Shown: positions 17,368-26,260, numbered from the stretch's first letter. The stretch: 44,015 nucleotides of DNA from DATAMF01 sp964472565 (GCA_964472565.1 CAYYNB010000031.1:1-44015); one strand, 5' to 3'. Numbers and translations: made by a program. Notes: generated from the sequence alone by a model not told the origin.

Positions 17368-18732
17368 ATGTCCAAAAAATTGCTCTTCCTACTCGTTATT
17401 TGTGTGTTGGTACTGATCCCGGTGTTGTCCCCGCTGCATCCATCCCGCGCGGCACAGGATACCGTCGAGATTACTTTCGTTCATATCTTCCCGGATGACC
17501 GCGACATCCGCCGCACCACCATTCAGGAAATAGCCGATCAGTTCATGGCCGAGCATCCCAACGTCAAAATTAACATTCAGGCGGCCACCGATTCGTATGG
17601 CGAAGTTTTCAATAATGCCATGCTCGCCGCCGACCAGGGCAACCCGCCCGATGTGATCCAGGTCGAAGATACCCTGGTCCAGATCGCCATCGACTCGCAG
17701 CGGTTCGTCAAAATCGGTGATTACGCCACCGAAGAACAACTGGCCTCCGTCGCCGACATCATTTCGCCCATGCGCAACTACTATGATCTGGACAAGGAAA
17801 TCTGGGGCCTGCCCTGGAACGCATCCAACCCGATCATGTACTACAACCCGGACATCTTCACCGCCGCCGGGCTGGACCCCGAAAATCCGCCAACCACCTT
17901 TGATGAACTGACCGCCGCCTGTGAGCAGATCAAAGCCGCCAACATCGAAGGGCTGACCGCCTGTGTCAACTGGCCCGTTACCAGTTGGCTGCCCGAACAA
18001 TGGACCGCCATGCAGGGCGGGCTGTTTGTCAACAACGACAACGGCCACGCGGATCGCGCCACCGAAGCGCTGCTCACCAGCCCGGAAATGTTGTATATCA
18101 TGACGTGGTGGAAAAGCATGGCCGACAACGGGTATTACACCTGGACCGGCCAGCCGCAGGCCTACACCCCCGAAGGGCTGATGTTCGTCACTAAAAAAGT
18201 CGCCATCCACATCAGCACCAGCGCGGGCCTGAGTAATATTCTGTCCTTCTCGAACACAATGGGCAAGTTCACGCCCCGCGTGGCTCCCCTGCCGCTGCCC
18301 ACACCGGAAGCCACCAACGGCGTGACTCCTGGTGGCGGTTCGCTGTGGGTGTTGGCGGGCCATTCCGAAGAGCAAACCCGCGCTGCCGTCGATTGGGTCT
18401 TCTTCCTGACGAATACCCAGAACGACAAGGCGTGGCACAAAGCCAGCGGTTATTTCCCGGTACGCCAGAGTTCTATTGACGAACTGACCGCCGAGGGCTG
18501 GTACGACGAACATCCCGAATACCGGATCGCGCTCGACCAGATTCTGAACGCCGCGCCGAATCCCGCCACCGCCGGAACGCGCATCGGAGCTTATGCCCAG
18601 GTGCGCGATGCCGTGATGAACGCTGCCCAGTCGATCATTGACAGCGGCGAAGACCCCGCCGCCGCGCTGGAAAGCGCCAAGCAGCGCGCCGATCAGGCCA
18701 TCAAAGAATATAATGATGTGATCGGCGGCTAA
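17368..18732 (+). CDS. ABC transporter carbohydrate-type solute-binding protein
   Basis: 454 residues. A signal peptide (hydrophobic 4-22, SRAAQ near 26-30) is followed by a binding-protein fold of the sugar/glycerol-phosphate cluster (SBP_bac_1-like), with VEITFVHIFPDD at the N-terminus and the aromatic-rich WGLPWNASNPIMYYNPD segment typical of UgpB/MalE relatives. It would capture a sugar or sugar phosphate outside the membrane and deliver it to the two permeases encoded downstream. AAAGGAG precedes the ATG at 17368. A palindrome (18747-18770) lies between this gene and the permeases, which may adjust the expression ratio. Confidence 0.93.
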   Translation: MSKKLLFLLVICVLVLIPVLSPLHPSRAAQDTVEITFVHIFPDDRDIRRTTIQEIADQFMAEHPNVKINIQAATDSYGEVFNNAMLAADQGNPPDVIQVEDTLVQIAIDSQRFVKIGDYATEEQLASVADIISPMRNYYDLDKEIWGLPWNASNPIMYYNPDIFTAAGLDPENPPTTFDELTAACEQIKAANIEGLTACVNWPVTSWLPEQWTAMQGGLFVNNDNGHADRATEALLTSPEMLYIMTWWKSMADNGYYTWTGQPQAYTPEGLMFVTKKVAIHISTSAGLSNILSFSNTMGKFTPRVAPLPLPTPEATNGVTPGGGSLWVLAGHSEEQTRAAVDWVFFLTNTQNDKAWHKASGYFPVRQSSIDELTAEGWYDEHPEYRIALDQILNAAPNPATAGTRIGAYAQVRDAVMNAAQSIIDSGEDPAAALESAKQRADQAIKEYNDVIGG

Positions 18733-18746
18733 CAACGTCATCCCGT

Positions 18747-18770
18747 AGGGGCAATTCATGAATTGCCCCT
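18747..18770. repeat. GGGGC...GCCCC palindrome, third copy
   Basis: Perfect palindrome AGGGGCAATTCA / TGAATTGCCCCT between the binding-protein stop (18732) and the first permease (18844). Its core is identical to the copy at 21644-21671 downstream of the second permease. Confidence 0.75.
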
Positions 18771-18843
18771 CAATGCAACCGTCATCCTGATCCGGTGTTG
18801 ATCTAATAACTAAAAACTATTCACTCACAACTGAATCTCCCCT

Positions 18844-20745
18844 ATGAATGCTGAACTGCACTTTCTCGTCATTTTGCTCTGGTCCCTGATCGGCGGCTTG
18901 CTCACCGGGCTGATCTATGATGCCGTGCGCCGTGATCCCACAACGGGCGTCTGGATCGGCGCGCTGGCTGCCGGACTCGGCGCAGCGCTCCCCGGCGCAG
19001 CGCGCGAAAGCCTGACTCTGCTCGGCGGTTTGCTGTTTCTGATCCCCCTCTGGATCGTCCTGGCGGTGATCCGTTCCCCCTCTCTAGCTCGGCTGGAGAG
19101 GGGGTTAGGGGGTGAGGTTCCGGCCATTCTGCGCGACAGCAAAACCTGGCAGTCCTTAACGCTCGTCGCCGCCGCCGAATTTCTGCTCTACTTTTTCCTG
19201 CCGCGTTGGGATGGCCTGGTGTCGCTGTGGGATATGATCTGGGGCGCGATCCGCTCCCTGCCGGACTTTTTCGGCGGTATCATCGACTATTTCCAGGCCG
19301 TCCCCACCGATCAACTGTGGGCCTCGATCCGCGCGGGCGGACTCTTCGGCGCAGCGGCTACCGTGCTGATCTTCGTGCTCGGCGTCTACCCGATCCACAT
19401 TCCGCTGCCCACGCCGGGACGTTTGCTGTCCTTTTACCGGGCACGCTCCCGACCGTCGCACAGTTCCGGCCTTCACACTGATCTGCCGCGCTGGTCATCC
19501 TTCACCACCGCGCGCGAGCATACCGTTGATGAAATGCGCCATTTCCCGCTGGGATCACTGCTGATCGCGGCGGGCGCGGGGGCTGTCGCGGGCGCGTTGG
19601 GCGCGCAGATTTTGCTCTACCCGGTCAAACACTGCACCTATGCCCCCGGCCTGGAACGCGCCGAATATCGGATGGGGCTGGTGGTCACGGCGCTCAGTGC
19701 GCTGCTGCTGCTCGTCCCCTTGTGGACGCTGCTCCGCTCCCGATCCGGCCCGCGCACCCCGGATCGATCCGGCCATTTTCACAACATCGCCCTGCCCTAT
19801 CTCTTCCTGCTGCCGACGCTGATCATTCTGATCCTGTTCCTCTATTATCCCGCCGTCCAGATCATGCTCACGTCTTTGCAGCGCAAAATTTTTCCGCTGC
19901 CCCAGGCGAAATTCTCCTGCATGGCGAATTATGTGTCGCTCAAGGACGATCAGGTTTACCGTGACAGCTTCATGAGCACGCTGCAAATCACCGGCCTGAT
20001 CGTGATCTTCAGTCTGATCGTCGCGCTGGCGATTGCAGTGCTGGCCTCGCAAAAAGTCAAAGGCGCGTCCATCTACCGCACGCTCCTGATCTGGCCCTAC
20101 GCGATCTCGCCCGTCGTCACCGGCGTGATCTTCCTCTCGATGTTCCAGGAAGGCGGCATCGGCGTGCTGAACTGGGCGATCAAGGGTTTCATGGATCTGC
20201 TGCCGAACGGCCTCGCGGACCCGATCAATTCCAGCATGGCCGATCTGATCCCCGGCTGGCCGGAACCGCACTGGTTCAAGGATGCCAGTCTCGCCCCCTG
20301 GGTGATCGTCGCCGCCGCCGTCTGGAATCTGTTGGGCTTCAACATCCTGTTTTATATCGCGGGCCTGCAAAACATCCCCGAAGATTTGCTCGAAGCGGCG
20401 TCTCTCGACGGCGCAAACCGGTTTACCCGCTTCTGGCGCATCACGTTTCCGCTGCTCTCGCCGTTCACGTTCTTCCTGCTGGTGACGAACATTACCTATT
20501 CGTTCTACGGCATCTATGGCGTGGTGGACACGCTCATGCCCAGCGGCGGCCCCCGCCTGGAAACCGCAGGCGGTCAGAGCGGCGCGACAAATGTGCTGAT
20601 CTTCAAGCTCTACAACGACTCGTTTAACACCGGCACCCAGGCCGGAATCGGCGCGGCCCAGGCTGTCATGCTGTTTTTGATGGTCGCCGCCTTCACGATT
20701 TTGCAGTTCCGTTTTATCGAGCGCCGCGTCACGTATGAGGCCTAA
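18844..20745 (+). CDS. ABC sugar permease, MalF/UgpA-like, with N-terminal membrane extension
   Basis: 633 residues, about twice the usual length for this subunit. The C-terminal ~330 residues are a standard MalF/UgpA-type permease: six or so helices and the ATPase-contacting EAA loop, EAASLDGANRFTRFWRI, starting at E517. The N-terminal ~310 residues add several predicted helices (~8-26, 36-50, 58-77, ~103-120, ~168-190, ~240-262, ~280-300) with no family I recognise. Residues 77-93 (SPSLARLERGLGGEV) are encoded by a GC-rich hairpin repeat that looks inserted in frame (19074-19118). It is followed by the second permease after 4 bp. No ATPase gene is nearby, so a shared MsmK/UgpC-type ATPase is expected elsewhere. 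Confidence 0.92.
   Translation: MNAELHFLVILLWSLIGGLLTGLIYDAVRRDPTTGVWIGALAAGLGAALPGAARESLTLLGGLLFLIPLWIVLAVIRSPSLARLERGLGGEVPAILRDSKTWQSLTLVAAAEFLLYFFLPRWDGLVSLWDMIWGAIRSLPDFFGGIIDYFQAVPTDQLWASIRAGGLFGAAATVLIFVLGVYPIHIPLPTPGRLLSFYRARSRPSHSSGLHTDLPRWSSFTTAREHTVDEMRHFPLGSLLIAAGAGAVAGALGAQILLYPVKHCTYAPGLERAEYRMGLVVTALSALLLLVPLWTLLRSRSGPRTPDRSGHFHNIALPYLFLLPTLIILILFLYYPAVQIMLTSLQRKIFPLPQAKFSCMANYVSLKDDQVYRDSFMSTLQITGLIVIFSLIVALAIAVLASQKVKGASIYRTLLIWPYAISPVVTGVIFLSMFQEGGIGVLNWAIKGFMDLLPNGLADPINSSMADLIPGWPEPHWFKDASLAPWVIVAAAVWNLLGFNILFYIAGLQNIPEDLLEAASLDGANRFTRFWRITFPLLSPFTFFLLVTNITYSFYGIYGVVDTLMPSGGPRLETAGGQSGATNVLIFKLYNDSFNTGTQAGIGAAQAVMLFLMVAAFTILQFRFIERRVTYEA
19074..19118 (+). repeat. in-frame palindromic element inside the permease gene
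   Basis: CCCCCTCTC (19076-19084) pairs with GAGAGGGGG (19096-19104), followed by TTAGGGGGTGAGG. It encodes about 15 residues (SPSLARLERGLGGEV) in a loop between two predicted membrane helices. The intergenic hairpin at 21605-21639 has the same outline (CCCCCT, a CTCGG core, AGGGGG). This recalls palindromic elements that are tolerated inside ORFs in other genomes, such as the Rickettsia palindromic elements. Confidence 0.6.
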
Positions 20746-20749
20746 GACT

Positions 20750-21586
20750 ATGACCCGCCACCGCCCGCGTTATGGTACCCATTTCATGCTGATTCTGGTC
20801 ACGCTGCTGCTGGCGTGCCCCGCCCTCTACGCGATCCAGGTCGCAACCCTGACGCTGGAAGAATCGAACAATTTCCCGCCCAAGCTGTTCCCCCCGTCCA
20901 GCGACATGGGGAACAACATCAGCGAGTTATTCAATTCAGCCCGCCGTTTTGACCGCCTGATGATCAACACCTTGACCGTCGCCATCGCCGTCGTCATCGG
21001 CAAAACGTTTTTTGCGATGCTGGCCGGACTCGCGTTTGTCTATTTCCAGTTCCCCGGCAAATGGATTCTATTTTTTGTGATTCTGCTCACGCTGCTGATG
21101 CCCACCGAATTGATCCTCGTGCCGCTCTCCAATCTCGTCGCGGATCTCGAATGGATCAAACAGGGCAACACCCGCCTCGCGCTGAGCGTGCCCTTTCTGG
21201 CGAGCGCGTTGGGCGCGTTCCTCTTCCGCCAGCATTTCAGCAACATCCCGCGTGAACTGGTCGAGGCCGCGCAGTTGGACGGGGCCGGATCGATCCGCTT
21301 TATGTTCAGTGTGCTGCTGCCCATGTCGTGGAATGTGATCGGGGCGTTTGCCGTGATCCAGTTCATTTCGACCTGGCACCAGTACGCCTGGCCGATCTTC
21401 CTGGGGCTGAAGGGTGACGAACGGCTGATCCAGCAGGGTGTGCGCAATGCCGTGATCGTCGGCACCAAAACCGATTTTGGCCTGCTGATGGCGGCGGGTG
21501 TGATCTCGTCGATTCCGCCGCTGCTCTTTTTCCTGGCCCTGCAAAAGCAGTTTATGAGCGGTTTTGCGATGGGCCGCGACAAGTAG
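20750..21586 (+). CDS. ABC sugar permease, MalG/UgpE-like
   Basis: 278-residue inner-membrane subunit with about six helices and the EAA loop EAAQLDGAGSIRFMFSVLLP starting at E172, where the cytosolic ATPase docks. It starts with MTRHRPRYGTHFMLILVTLLL. The ATG at 20750 follows the stop of the previous permease by 4 bp, with TGAGG about 10 nt upstream inside that gene, so the two subunits are probably translated together. It pairs with the MalF-like subunit to form the import channel. Substrate is not determined; the UgpE/MalG family covers sugars and glycerol-3-phosphate. Confidence 0.94.
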   Translation: MTRHRPRYGTHFMLILVTLLLACPALYAIQVATLTLEESNNFPPKLFPPSSDMGNNISELFNSARRFDRLMINTLTVAIAVVIGKTFFAMLAGLAFVYFQFPGKWILFFVILLTLLMPTELILVPLSNLVADLEWIKQGNTRLALSVPFLASALGAFLFRQHFSNIPRELVEAAQLDGAGSIRFMFSVLLPMSWNVIGAFAVIQFISTWHQYAWPIFLGLKGDERLIQQGVRNAVIVGTKTDFGLLMAAGVISSIPPLLFFLALQKQFMSGFAMGRDK

Positions 21587-21604
21587 CCTCCTGCCGCACC
21601 CGAT

Positions 21605-21639
21605 CTTCCCCCTCACCAACTCGGTTAGCAAGGGGGAAG
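21605..21639. terminator. hairpin between convergent ABC operon and S41 protease genes
   Basis: CTTCCCCCT (21605-21613) pairs with AGGGGGAAG (21631-21639), loop 17 nt containing CTCGGTTAGC. It is placed 19 bp after the permease stop and just before the palindrome at 21644. No U-run follows, so it is a terminator-like or repeat hairpin. Confidence 0.45.
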
Positions 21640-21643
21640 GTTG

Positions 21644-21671
21644 GTAGGGGCAATTCATGAATTGCCCCTAC
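21644..21671. repeat. GGGGC...GCCCC palindrome, fourth copy
   Basis: 28-bp perfect palindrome, GTAGGGGCAATTCA and its reverse complement, between the convergent ends of the second permease and the S41 protease. The core is identical to 18747-18770, so the two permease genes are bracketed by matching palindromes. Confidence 0.75.
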
Positions 21672-21683
21672 GGATAGAGATTT

Positions 21684-22991
21684 CTAATTGGCTGCCGCGT
21701 ATTCTACCGCCGCTGCGATACTCAGATCGTTACCGGCTATTAACGCCTCAAAATCCAGCGGCACAACCACATCCGGCTGCATACCGATGCTTTCGTAAAT
21801 CTGCCCGTCGCTGGCATAGTACACCTGATTGGAAAGGCCAACCCCCCAGCCATTCGGCAGCGTGCGCCCCAGAATATCCGAGTGCCCGCCCGATGTCGGT
21901 TCGCCCATGACGGTTACATTGGGCAGTGCGCCCATCGCCATGATAAAAATTTCGGCAGCGCTGGCGGTTACGCCGCTGGTCAGCACAATTGTCTCGCCGG
22001 TGAATTGCTTTTCCCCACCCGGCACCACCTGATACTCCCGCAGCGGCGTGAAACTGTCACCGTCGCGCGTTTGCTTGCTAAAGGCCAGGTAGCTCTGATC
22101 CGCGAAGCGCCCCGCAATTTCCAGCGCGATTCCATCTTCCCCGCCGCCGTTCCAGCGCACATCCACGATGATCGTTTCGACATCGCCCAGATCGGCGAGC
22201 GCCTGATCAATCGCCGCGCCTGCTGCGGCGCGGGTATCCTCCGCGCTCGTCCCATAGCCGTACATCGTCAGAATGTTGATATAACCAACCGTATCACTCA
22301 GGCGCTTGTACGCGATCAGATCGTTACCCGTACGCGTCAATTCGTCGCTGTTTATAAAATAATCCACCAGATATTGCTCAACTTCATCGCCCGCTTCGGT
22401 ATACCATTCCGGCAGCGGGCCGGGCGAATAGTCATCCGTCTCACTGGACAGCGAAATATGGCCGTCCTTCAGCGGGCTGATCATGTCCGACATGAGCGCA
22501 AAAAGTTCATCCGGGGTGGTTTCGGGCGTCACCTGGGGGCGGTACTGATCGTACTGCGCCTGCCAATCAACCCCATACAGATCAAAAAAGGCGTAGTGTT
22601 CATTGAAGACATGCCAGAACACCTCAAAATTGAGTTCGGGATCATCGGTGGCTTCGGTGCCGCCATTCTCACAGACGGCAGGCAGTGCATCCTGTTTGGT
22701 GGCGGTAATGTAAAGGGTCATTCGGTCCACCACCACCACCTGATCCCCTTCCAACTGGAGAGTCACGCCGAGATCGGGGATGGTATTGTCAACGATCTCG
22801 GTCTCTATCACCTGGATGCAGCTTATCTCCGTCACTTCATAAAACGTGAACTGGCTGCCCTGAATTTCAAACAGATAGCCGTATCCATCGCTTAACCACA
22901 CGCCGTCCAGCGACTCATCCTGGGCCAGCGCGGCCAATGGCATACTTCCGAGCACACAAACGAGAATGATAACAAGGCGAACGAATTTCAC
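21684..22991 (-). CDS. secreted S41-family peptidase
   Basis: 435 residues. Signal peptide at the N-terminus (hydrophobic 4-20, LAALAQ near 19-24). Residues ~125-185 form the helical N-terminal part seen in S41 peptidases (FNEHYAFFDLYGVDW). The tail-specific protease core runs ~230-410: VGYINI, the D-R-W-NGGG segment (277-284), nucleophile S344 in SGVTASAAEIF, and GEPTSGGHSD (363-372) where the lysine dyad partner is usually found nearby. No PDZ domain is clear. It would cleave extracytoplasmic proteins. The GTG start at 22991 is chosen because AGGAGG precedes it; the frame is open to 23054 without a ribosome site. Confidence 0.9.
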   Translation of the reverse strand: MKFVRLVIILVCVLGSMPLAALAQDESLDGVWLSDGYGYLFEIQGSQFTFYEVTEISCIQVIETEIVDNTIPDLGVTLQLEGDQVVVVDRMTLYITATKQDALPAVCENGGTEATDDPELNFEVFWHVFNEHYAFFDLYGVDWQAQYDQYRPQVTPETTPDELFALMSDMISPLKDGHISLSSETDDYSPGPLPEWYTEAGDEVEQYLVDYFINSDELTRTGNDLIAYKRLSDTVGYINILTMYGYGTSAEDTRAAAGAAIDQALADLGDVETIIVDVRWNGGGEDGIALEIAGRFADQSYLAFSKQTRDGDSFTPLREYQVVPGGEKQFTGETIVLTSGVTASAAEIFIMAMGALPNVTVMGEPTSGGHSDILGRTLPNGWGVGLSNQVYYASDGQIYESIGMQPDVVVPLDFEALIAGNDLSIAAAVEYAAAN

Positions 22992-23057
22992 TTTTTTCCT
23001 CCTGGAGTGAATACGCACACTAACTGTACGTTTCCACTCCGGGGAGGGTTGCACCGT

Positions 23058-23594
23058 CTAGCCGCCTGCCGCGACTGCGGCGGTGCTATCCTGTTCGTGC
23101 AGAATGCGCAGATAAAAGCCGAGAAATACCAGCACCGGCAGTTCGGTAAAACGTTCGACGTAGGGGTTAAACTCCACCGCCACCTGAGATCGCCACCACG
23201 AGCGCTTCACAAACGTGATCAGCTCGATCCCGCTGCTGGTTTGCCAGTACGACTTGGAACCCCAGAAGCCGTGTTTGAATTGCAGCGTATCACCATCATC
23301 CAGGTACAGCGTGCCGCCGCCCGTCCAACGGTACCGGAACGGCCTCGACACTTCCCCCTCATATTCATTCTCCGCGACGATCTCCTGGCGGAAGAACCCC
23401 TTGCGGTTGAACACCCACTGTTCTCCCAGCCCGTAGACCGTCACCTCGTTGCTGAACATGCCCGAAAATCGCAGCGTGGCAATCGGATCGCCATCCGCTA
23501 TCAGTTGGTATTCGCGCCGCAGCCATGATGGTTTGACCCATACCACGTCGCGCCCCAACACTTTCCCCTTCTTTTTGGCTTCATCCAGAAGCAT
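23058..23594 (-). CDS. protein of unknown function, beta-rich (tubby/LURP-like outline)
   Basis: 178 residues with no signal peptide. Alternating strands and many aromatic residues (REYQLIADGDPIATLRFSGM, then WVFNRKGFF and TLYLDDGDTLQFKHGFWG) give an outline like the beta-barrel of tubby/LURP-one proteins, but I cannot assign a family. The C-terminus has one hydrophobic stretch (LPVLVFLGFYLRIL). GGAG is 8 nt before the ATG at 23594, which favours it over the GTG two codons earlier. It lies upstream of the S41 peptidase on the same strand with 66 bp between. Confidence 0.68.
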   Translation of the reverse strand: MLLDEAKKKGKVLGRDVVWVKPSWLRREYQLIADGDPIATLRFSGMFSNEVTVYGLGEQWVFNRKGFFRQEIVAENEYEGEVSRPFRYRWTGGGTLYLDDGDTLQFKHGFWGSKSYWQTSSGIELITFVKRSWWRSQVAVEFNPYVERFTELPVLVFLGFYLRILHEQDSTAAVAAGG

Positions 23595-23671
23595 AGCCAC
23601 ATCTCCCCGTTTACGTTATACATCGATCATTACGCATAATTCCCCGCTGGCGTTTCGCCCGCCGCCGGACC

Positions 23672-23880
23672 GCTGAGATTTAACCTGAATCCCCCACGAT
23701 TTAGCCTGAATCACAGCCCATTTAGGCTAAATCTATCCCACATTTATCCCAATTAAGGCTACTTTTATCCCAAAGCAGGTTACTTATTTAACCTACTTTC
23801 ACCAAATCCTAACTTACAGCGCGTTAGAAAAAGGTTATTTTGCCGAGTCGCGCTTATGTGTGCAACCCGTCTGTTAGTCG
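23672..23880 (+). repeat. iteron-palindrome element, left copy
   Basis: 209 bp. Units beginning ATTTA start at 23678, 23699 and 23720 (exactly 21 bp apart); two looser units with TTTATCCC follow at 23743 and 23764. Then comes a near-perfect palindrome (AAAGCAGGTTA-CTTATT-TAACCTACTTT, 23772-23799), a 23-bp gap, GTTAGAAAAAGGTT (23823-23836), a 34-bp gap and CTGTTAGTCG (23871-23880), which contains the stop codon of the 23874-26213 gene. An inverted copy lies at 33317-33503 with the same order and spacing. No gene is seen in 23595-23873. Confidence 0.85.
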
Positions 23881-26213
23881 CCTGTATACAAGTAGCGCCG
23901 GAATTCCGGCATCGCTTCCACCCCCGCAATCGTCAGCGCCCGATCTCCTGATGAGCTGTCGTACCATGCCGCCGGATCAGTCGGATCGGACAGCAGCCAG
24001 GGGCAGAAGGCGAGCAGGTAGTCCGGCAGCGGCGTCCCGTCCGACAGCACCCCCGTACGGAACCAGTCGAAGACCGCCACATGATAGTCCCGGTGCGTCT
24101 CTTCGGTGATCGCCGGGTAGCGTGTGTCGGCATTTTCGCCCAGCCGCCAGCCGCCCTCCCCCGCGATCATCGGCGGAATATAGCCGATCTCCTCCTCGAA
24201 GACCCGCCCGAATTCGCGGAAGCTCAGCACGCCGTTCAGGTCTTCGGTGTAGTCGGGTGGATGGTTCGCCCCGTAGGCATGCGGCACAAAAAAGGTGCGA
24301 TCAAAAACGTAATCCAGCCCTTCGGCCTTCATGCGTTGCAGCATGGCCCGCGTCCAGTCGAGATCGATCTGCTGCAAGCCGACGTAGCCGCCCGCCGCGT
24401 AGACTTCTTTCACCGCCGGGATCAGGTTTTGCAGATAGACCTCCTGATTGACCTCCTGCCCATCCCATTCCGGCGGCAGATTCGGCTCGTTGTACACCTG
24501 GATATACGGCGGCAGGCCAATCGCCCGCAGAAAAGCCACGTCTTCCGCCCAAAAATCATAGGTCTCATAGGCGCGTACAAAAGGCCGCCACACCACCATG
24601 AACCCCTGCCCACTGAAAATCGGAGCCATGCGCAGCAGTTGAGATCGATCCGTGTAATTCACCAACAGCCACGTCACGCCCAGTTCTTTCAGCCGCGTCA
24701 CCTGCTCCCAGATTTCGTAGCTGTCCCCGGCGGGATACTGCAAGTAGTGCATGCACCGCCCGTTATCATAGGCCGGACGCGACCAGTCCCGCAGCCAGCG
24801 CTCATAGTCCATCGTGGGAGCCACCATCGGCGCGGTGAGAGTATCCGGCGGCAGTGTCGGATCGAATGCGAAGCTGTTCCCCGCGCTGTACATGGGATAC
24901 GCCGTCCAGGTCTGCCCGTCGAAATGCACCGTAAAGCGGTTGCTCACGAACCAGGGCGTGCCCGCGTCATCCAGCACCACGTGGGTGAACGATCCCAGCA
25001 GCACCGTCGTGTTGAACGCCGTATAAATCGGGCCATCCAGCCGCCCGATTGCATTTTCGCCCGCCAGCCACACCTCGCCGTTCGGTCCCAGCGCAATCGA
25101 GGATGACGGCATCCCGTCCGCCGTGACATCAAAAACCCCGTCGTGATAATGCGCGATCCGCCCCGGCACCGCGATCCAGACCGTGCCGTCATCCGCAAGC
25201 TGCACATCACTGATCGTGTTATCGGGGATGCCGCTGTTGAGCGTGGTGAAGTTTTCCCATTCATCCGCCGCCACATCATAGCGCAGCAGTCCGGCGTAAC
25301 TCGTGCCCGCCCACAGCACCTGATTTTCCGCGTCATAGGCCAGGGATGTCACATGCCGGAACATTTCCGCATCGCCATAGGTCGCTTCCCCCGCCAGCCC
25401 GATCCCGCCTCCCGGCACATAGTGTCCGCTGTCGAAGTCGTACGCCCCCACCCGCGCATTCCAGCGCCGGTCATCAGGCCGGTAGTCCAGCGAAGTCACC
25501 GGCCCCGACTCCACCGGATTCAGCAGCCAGGGCGCATTTTCGCCCGCAACCTGCCAGATAGCGCCCGTGTTTGTCCCGGCGAACAGATTGCCCTGATATT
25601 GTTCCAGCGCGTGAATCGCCGTTCCTGGTTCCATCCCGGTATCGACGGGACTCCACGCCGATCCATCCAATCGCCGCAGCGCCCCGGCATCATCTGCCGC
25701 CCACAGCGCGCCCGCATGCCACGCCACCGCCGTGATAGTTGGACGCATATCGTACAATTTACTGACCACCAGGGCTTCGGTTGCCACCGGATAACTATTC
25801 AGCATCGCGTCCGGCCATACGGACACATCAGCGGGCGTGCCCCCCGTGATTTTGAGTGTCGTTTCATTCGTCACCGGATACCGTTTCCCGCGCAGCATAA
25901 AATATAGGCGTGTGTCCGTCTCACCCGTGGCCCAGCGTGTCAGCGGCGGCGCGAGTTGGTAGCTCGCCAGTTCATCCGGCATCACCTGGATCACCGGCTG
26001 CGACAGATAGCCCAGCGCGAGAAACGTCGCCCAGTCGCGCACATGGCGCATCGTACCGTCGCCCATCACCCGGTATACCGACGGCCCTTCGCCTTTGATC
26101 AGCGTCCCGGCGGGGCGCACATCCTGCGCAACAGACACCCGTACCGGATGCGCTGCGCCCGCCAATGCCACCAGCAGACTCAGCATGATCAACCCGTATA
26201 GAGAGCGCTTCAT
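23874..26213 (-). CDS. secreted beta-propeller / GH-A-clan glycosidase-like protein
   Basis: 779 residues, exported (signal peptide: hydrophobic 8-22). Residues ~30-135 form an N-terminal region with VRDWATFLALGY. Residues ~140-470 are propeller blades with TAVAWHAGALWAADDAG, NTISDVQLADDGTVWIAVP and PNGEVWLAGENAIG, like two-component-regulator propellers. The C-terminal ~280 residues look like a TIM barrel of glycosidase clan GH-A: E576 in the YNEPN motif fits the acid/base and E686 in IAGEGGW the nucleophile. It would hydrolyse a glycan outside the cell; the GH family is not assigned. The stop lies within the conserved end of the iteron element. Its start (26213) is divergent from the acyltransferase. 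Confidence 0.78.
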   Translation of the reverse strand: MKRSLYGLIMLSLLVALAGAAHPVRVSVAQDVRPAGTLIKGEGPSVYRVMGDGTMRHVRDWATFLALGYLSQPVIQVMPDELASYQLAPPLTRWATGETDTRLYFMLRGKRYPVTNETTLKITGGTPADVSVWPDAMLNSYPVATEALVVSKLYDMRPTITAVAWHAGALWAADDAGALRRLDGSAWSPVDTGMEPGTAIHALEQYQGNLFAGTNTGAIWQVAGENAPWLLNPVESGPVTSLDYRPDDRRWNARVGAYDFDSGHYVPGGGIGLAGEATYGDAEMFRHVTSLAYDAENQVLWAGTSYAGLLRYDVAADEWENFTTLNSGIPDNTISDVQLADDGTVWIAVPGRIAHYHDGVFDVTADGMPSSSIALGPNGEVWLAGENAIGRLDGPIYTAFNTTVLLGSFTHVVLDDAGTPWFVSNRFTVHFDGQTWTAYPMYSAGNSFAFDPTLPPDTLTAPMVAPTMDYERWLRDWSRPAYDNGRCMHYLQYPAGDSYEIWEQVTRLKELGVTWLLVNYTDRSQLLRMAPIFSGQGFMVVWRPFVRAYETYDFWAEDVAFLRAIGLPPYIQVYNEPNLPPEWDGQEVNQEVYLQNLIPAVKEVYAAGGYVGLQQIDLDWTRAMLQRMKAEGLDYVFDRTFFVPHAYGANHPPDYTEDLNGVLSFREFGRVFEEEIGYIPPMIAGEGGWRLGENADTRYPAITEETHRDYHVAVFDWFRTGVLSDGTPLPDYLLAFCPWLLSDPTDPAAWYDSSSGDRALTIAGVEAMPEFRRYLYTGD

Positions 26214-26260
26214 ACCTCACCTCGTATTCGTTATCACCCACCGCCATTATAAGCGCGCCC

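Noticed and set aside
17389..18759. 456-codon minus-strand open frame across the ABC binding protein gene
   Set aside because: It is antisense to a binding protein with signal peptide and family features; its own product is low-complexity Gly/Val/Asp with no motif. GC-rich codon use keeps the opposite frame open.
23678..23771. CRISPR array
   Set aside because: The units are 21 bp in total with no separate spacers, the repeats are degenerate, and no cas genes are present.
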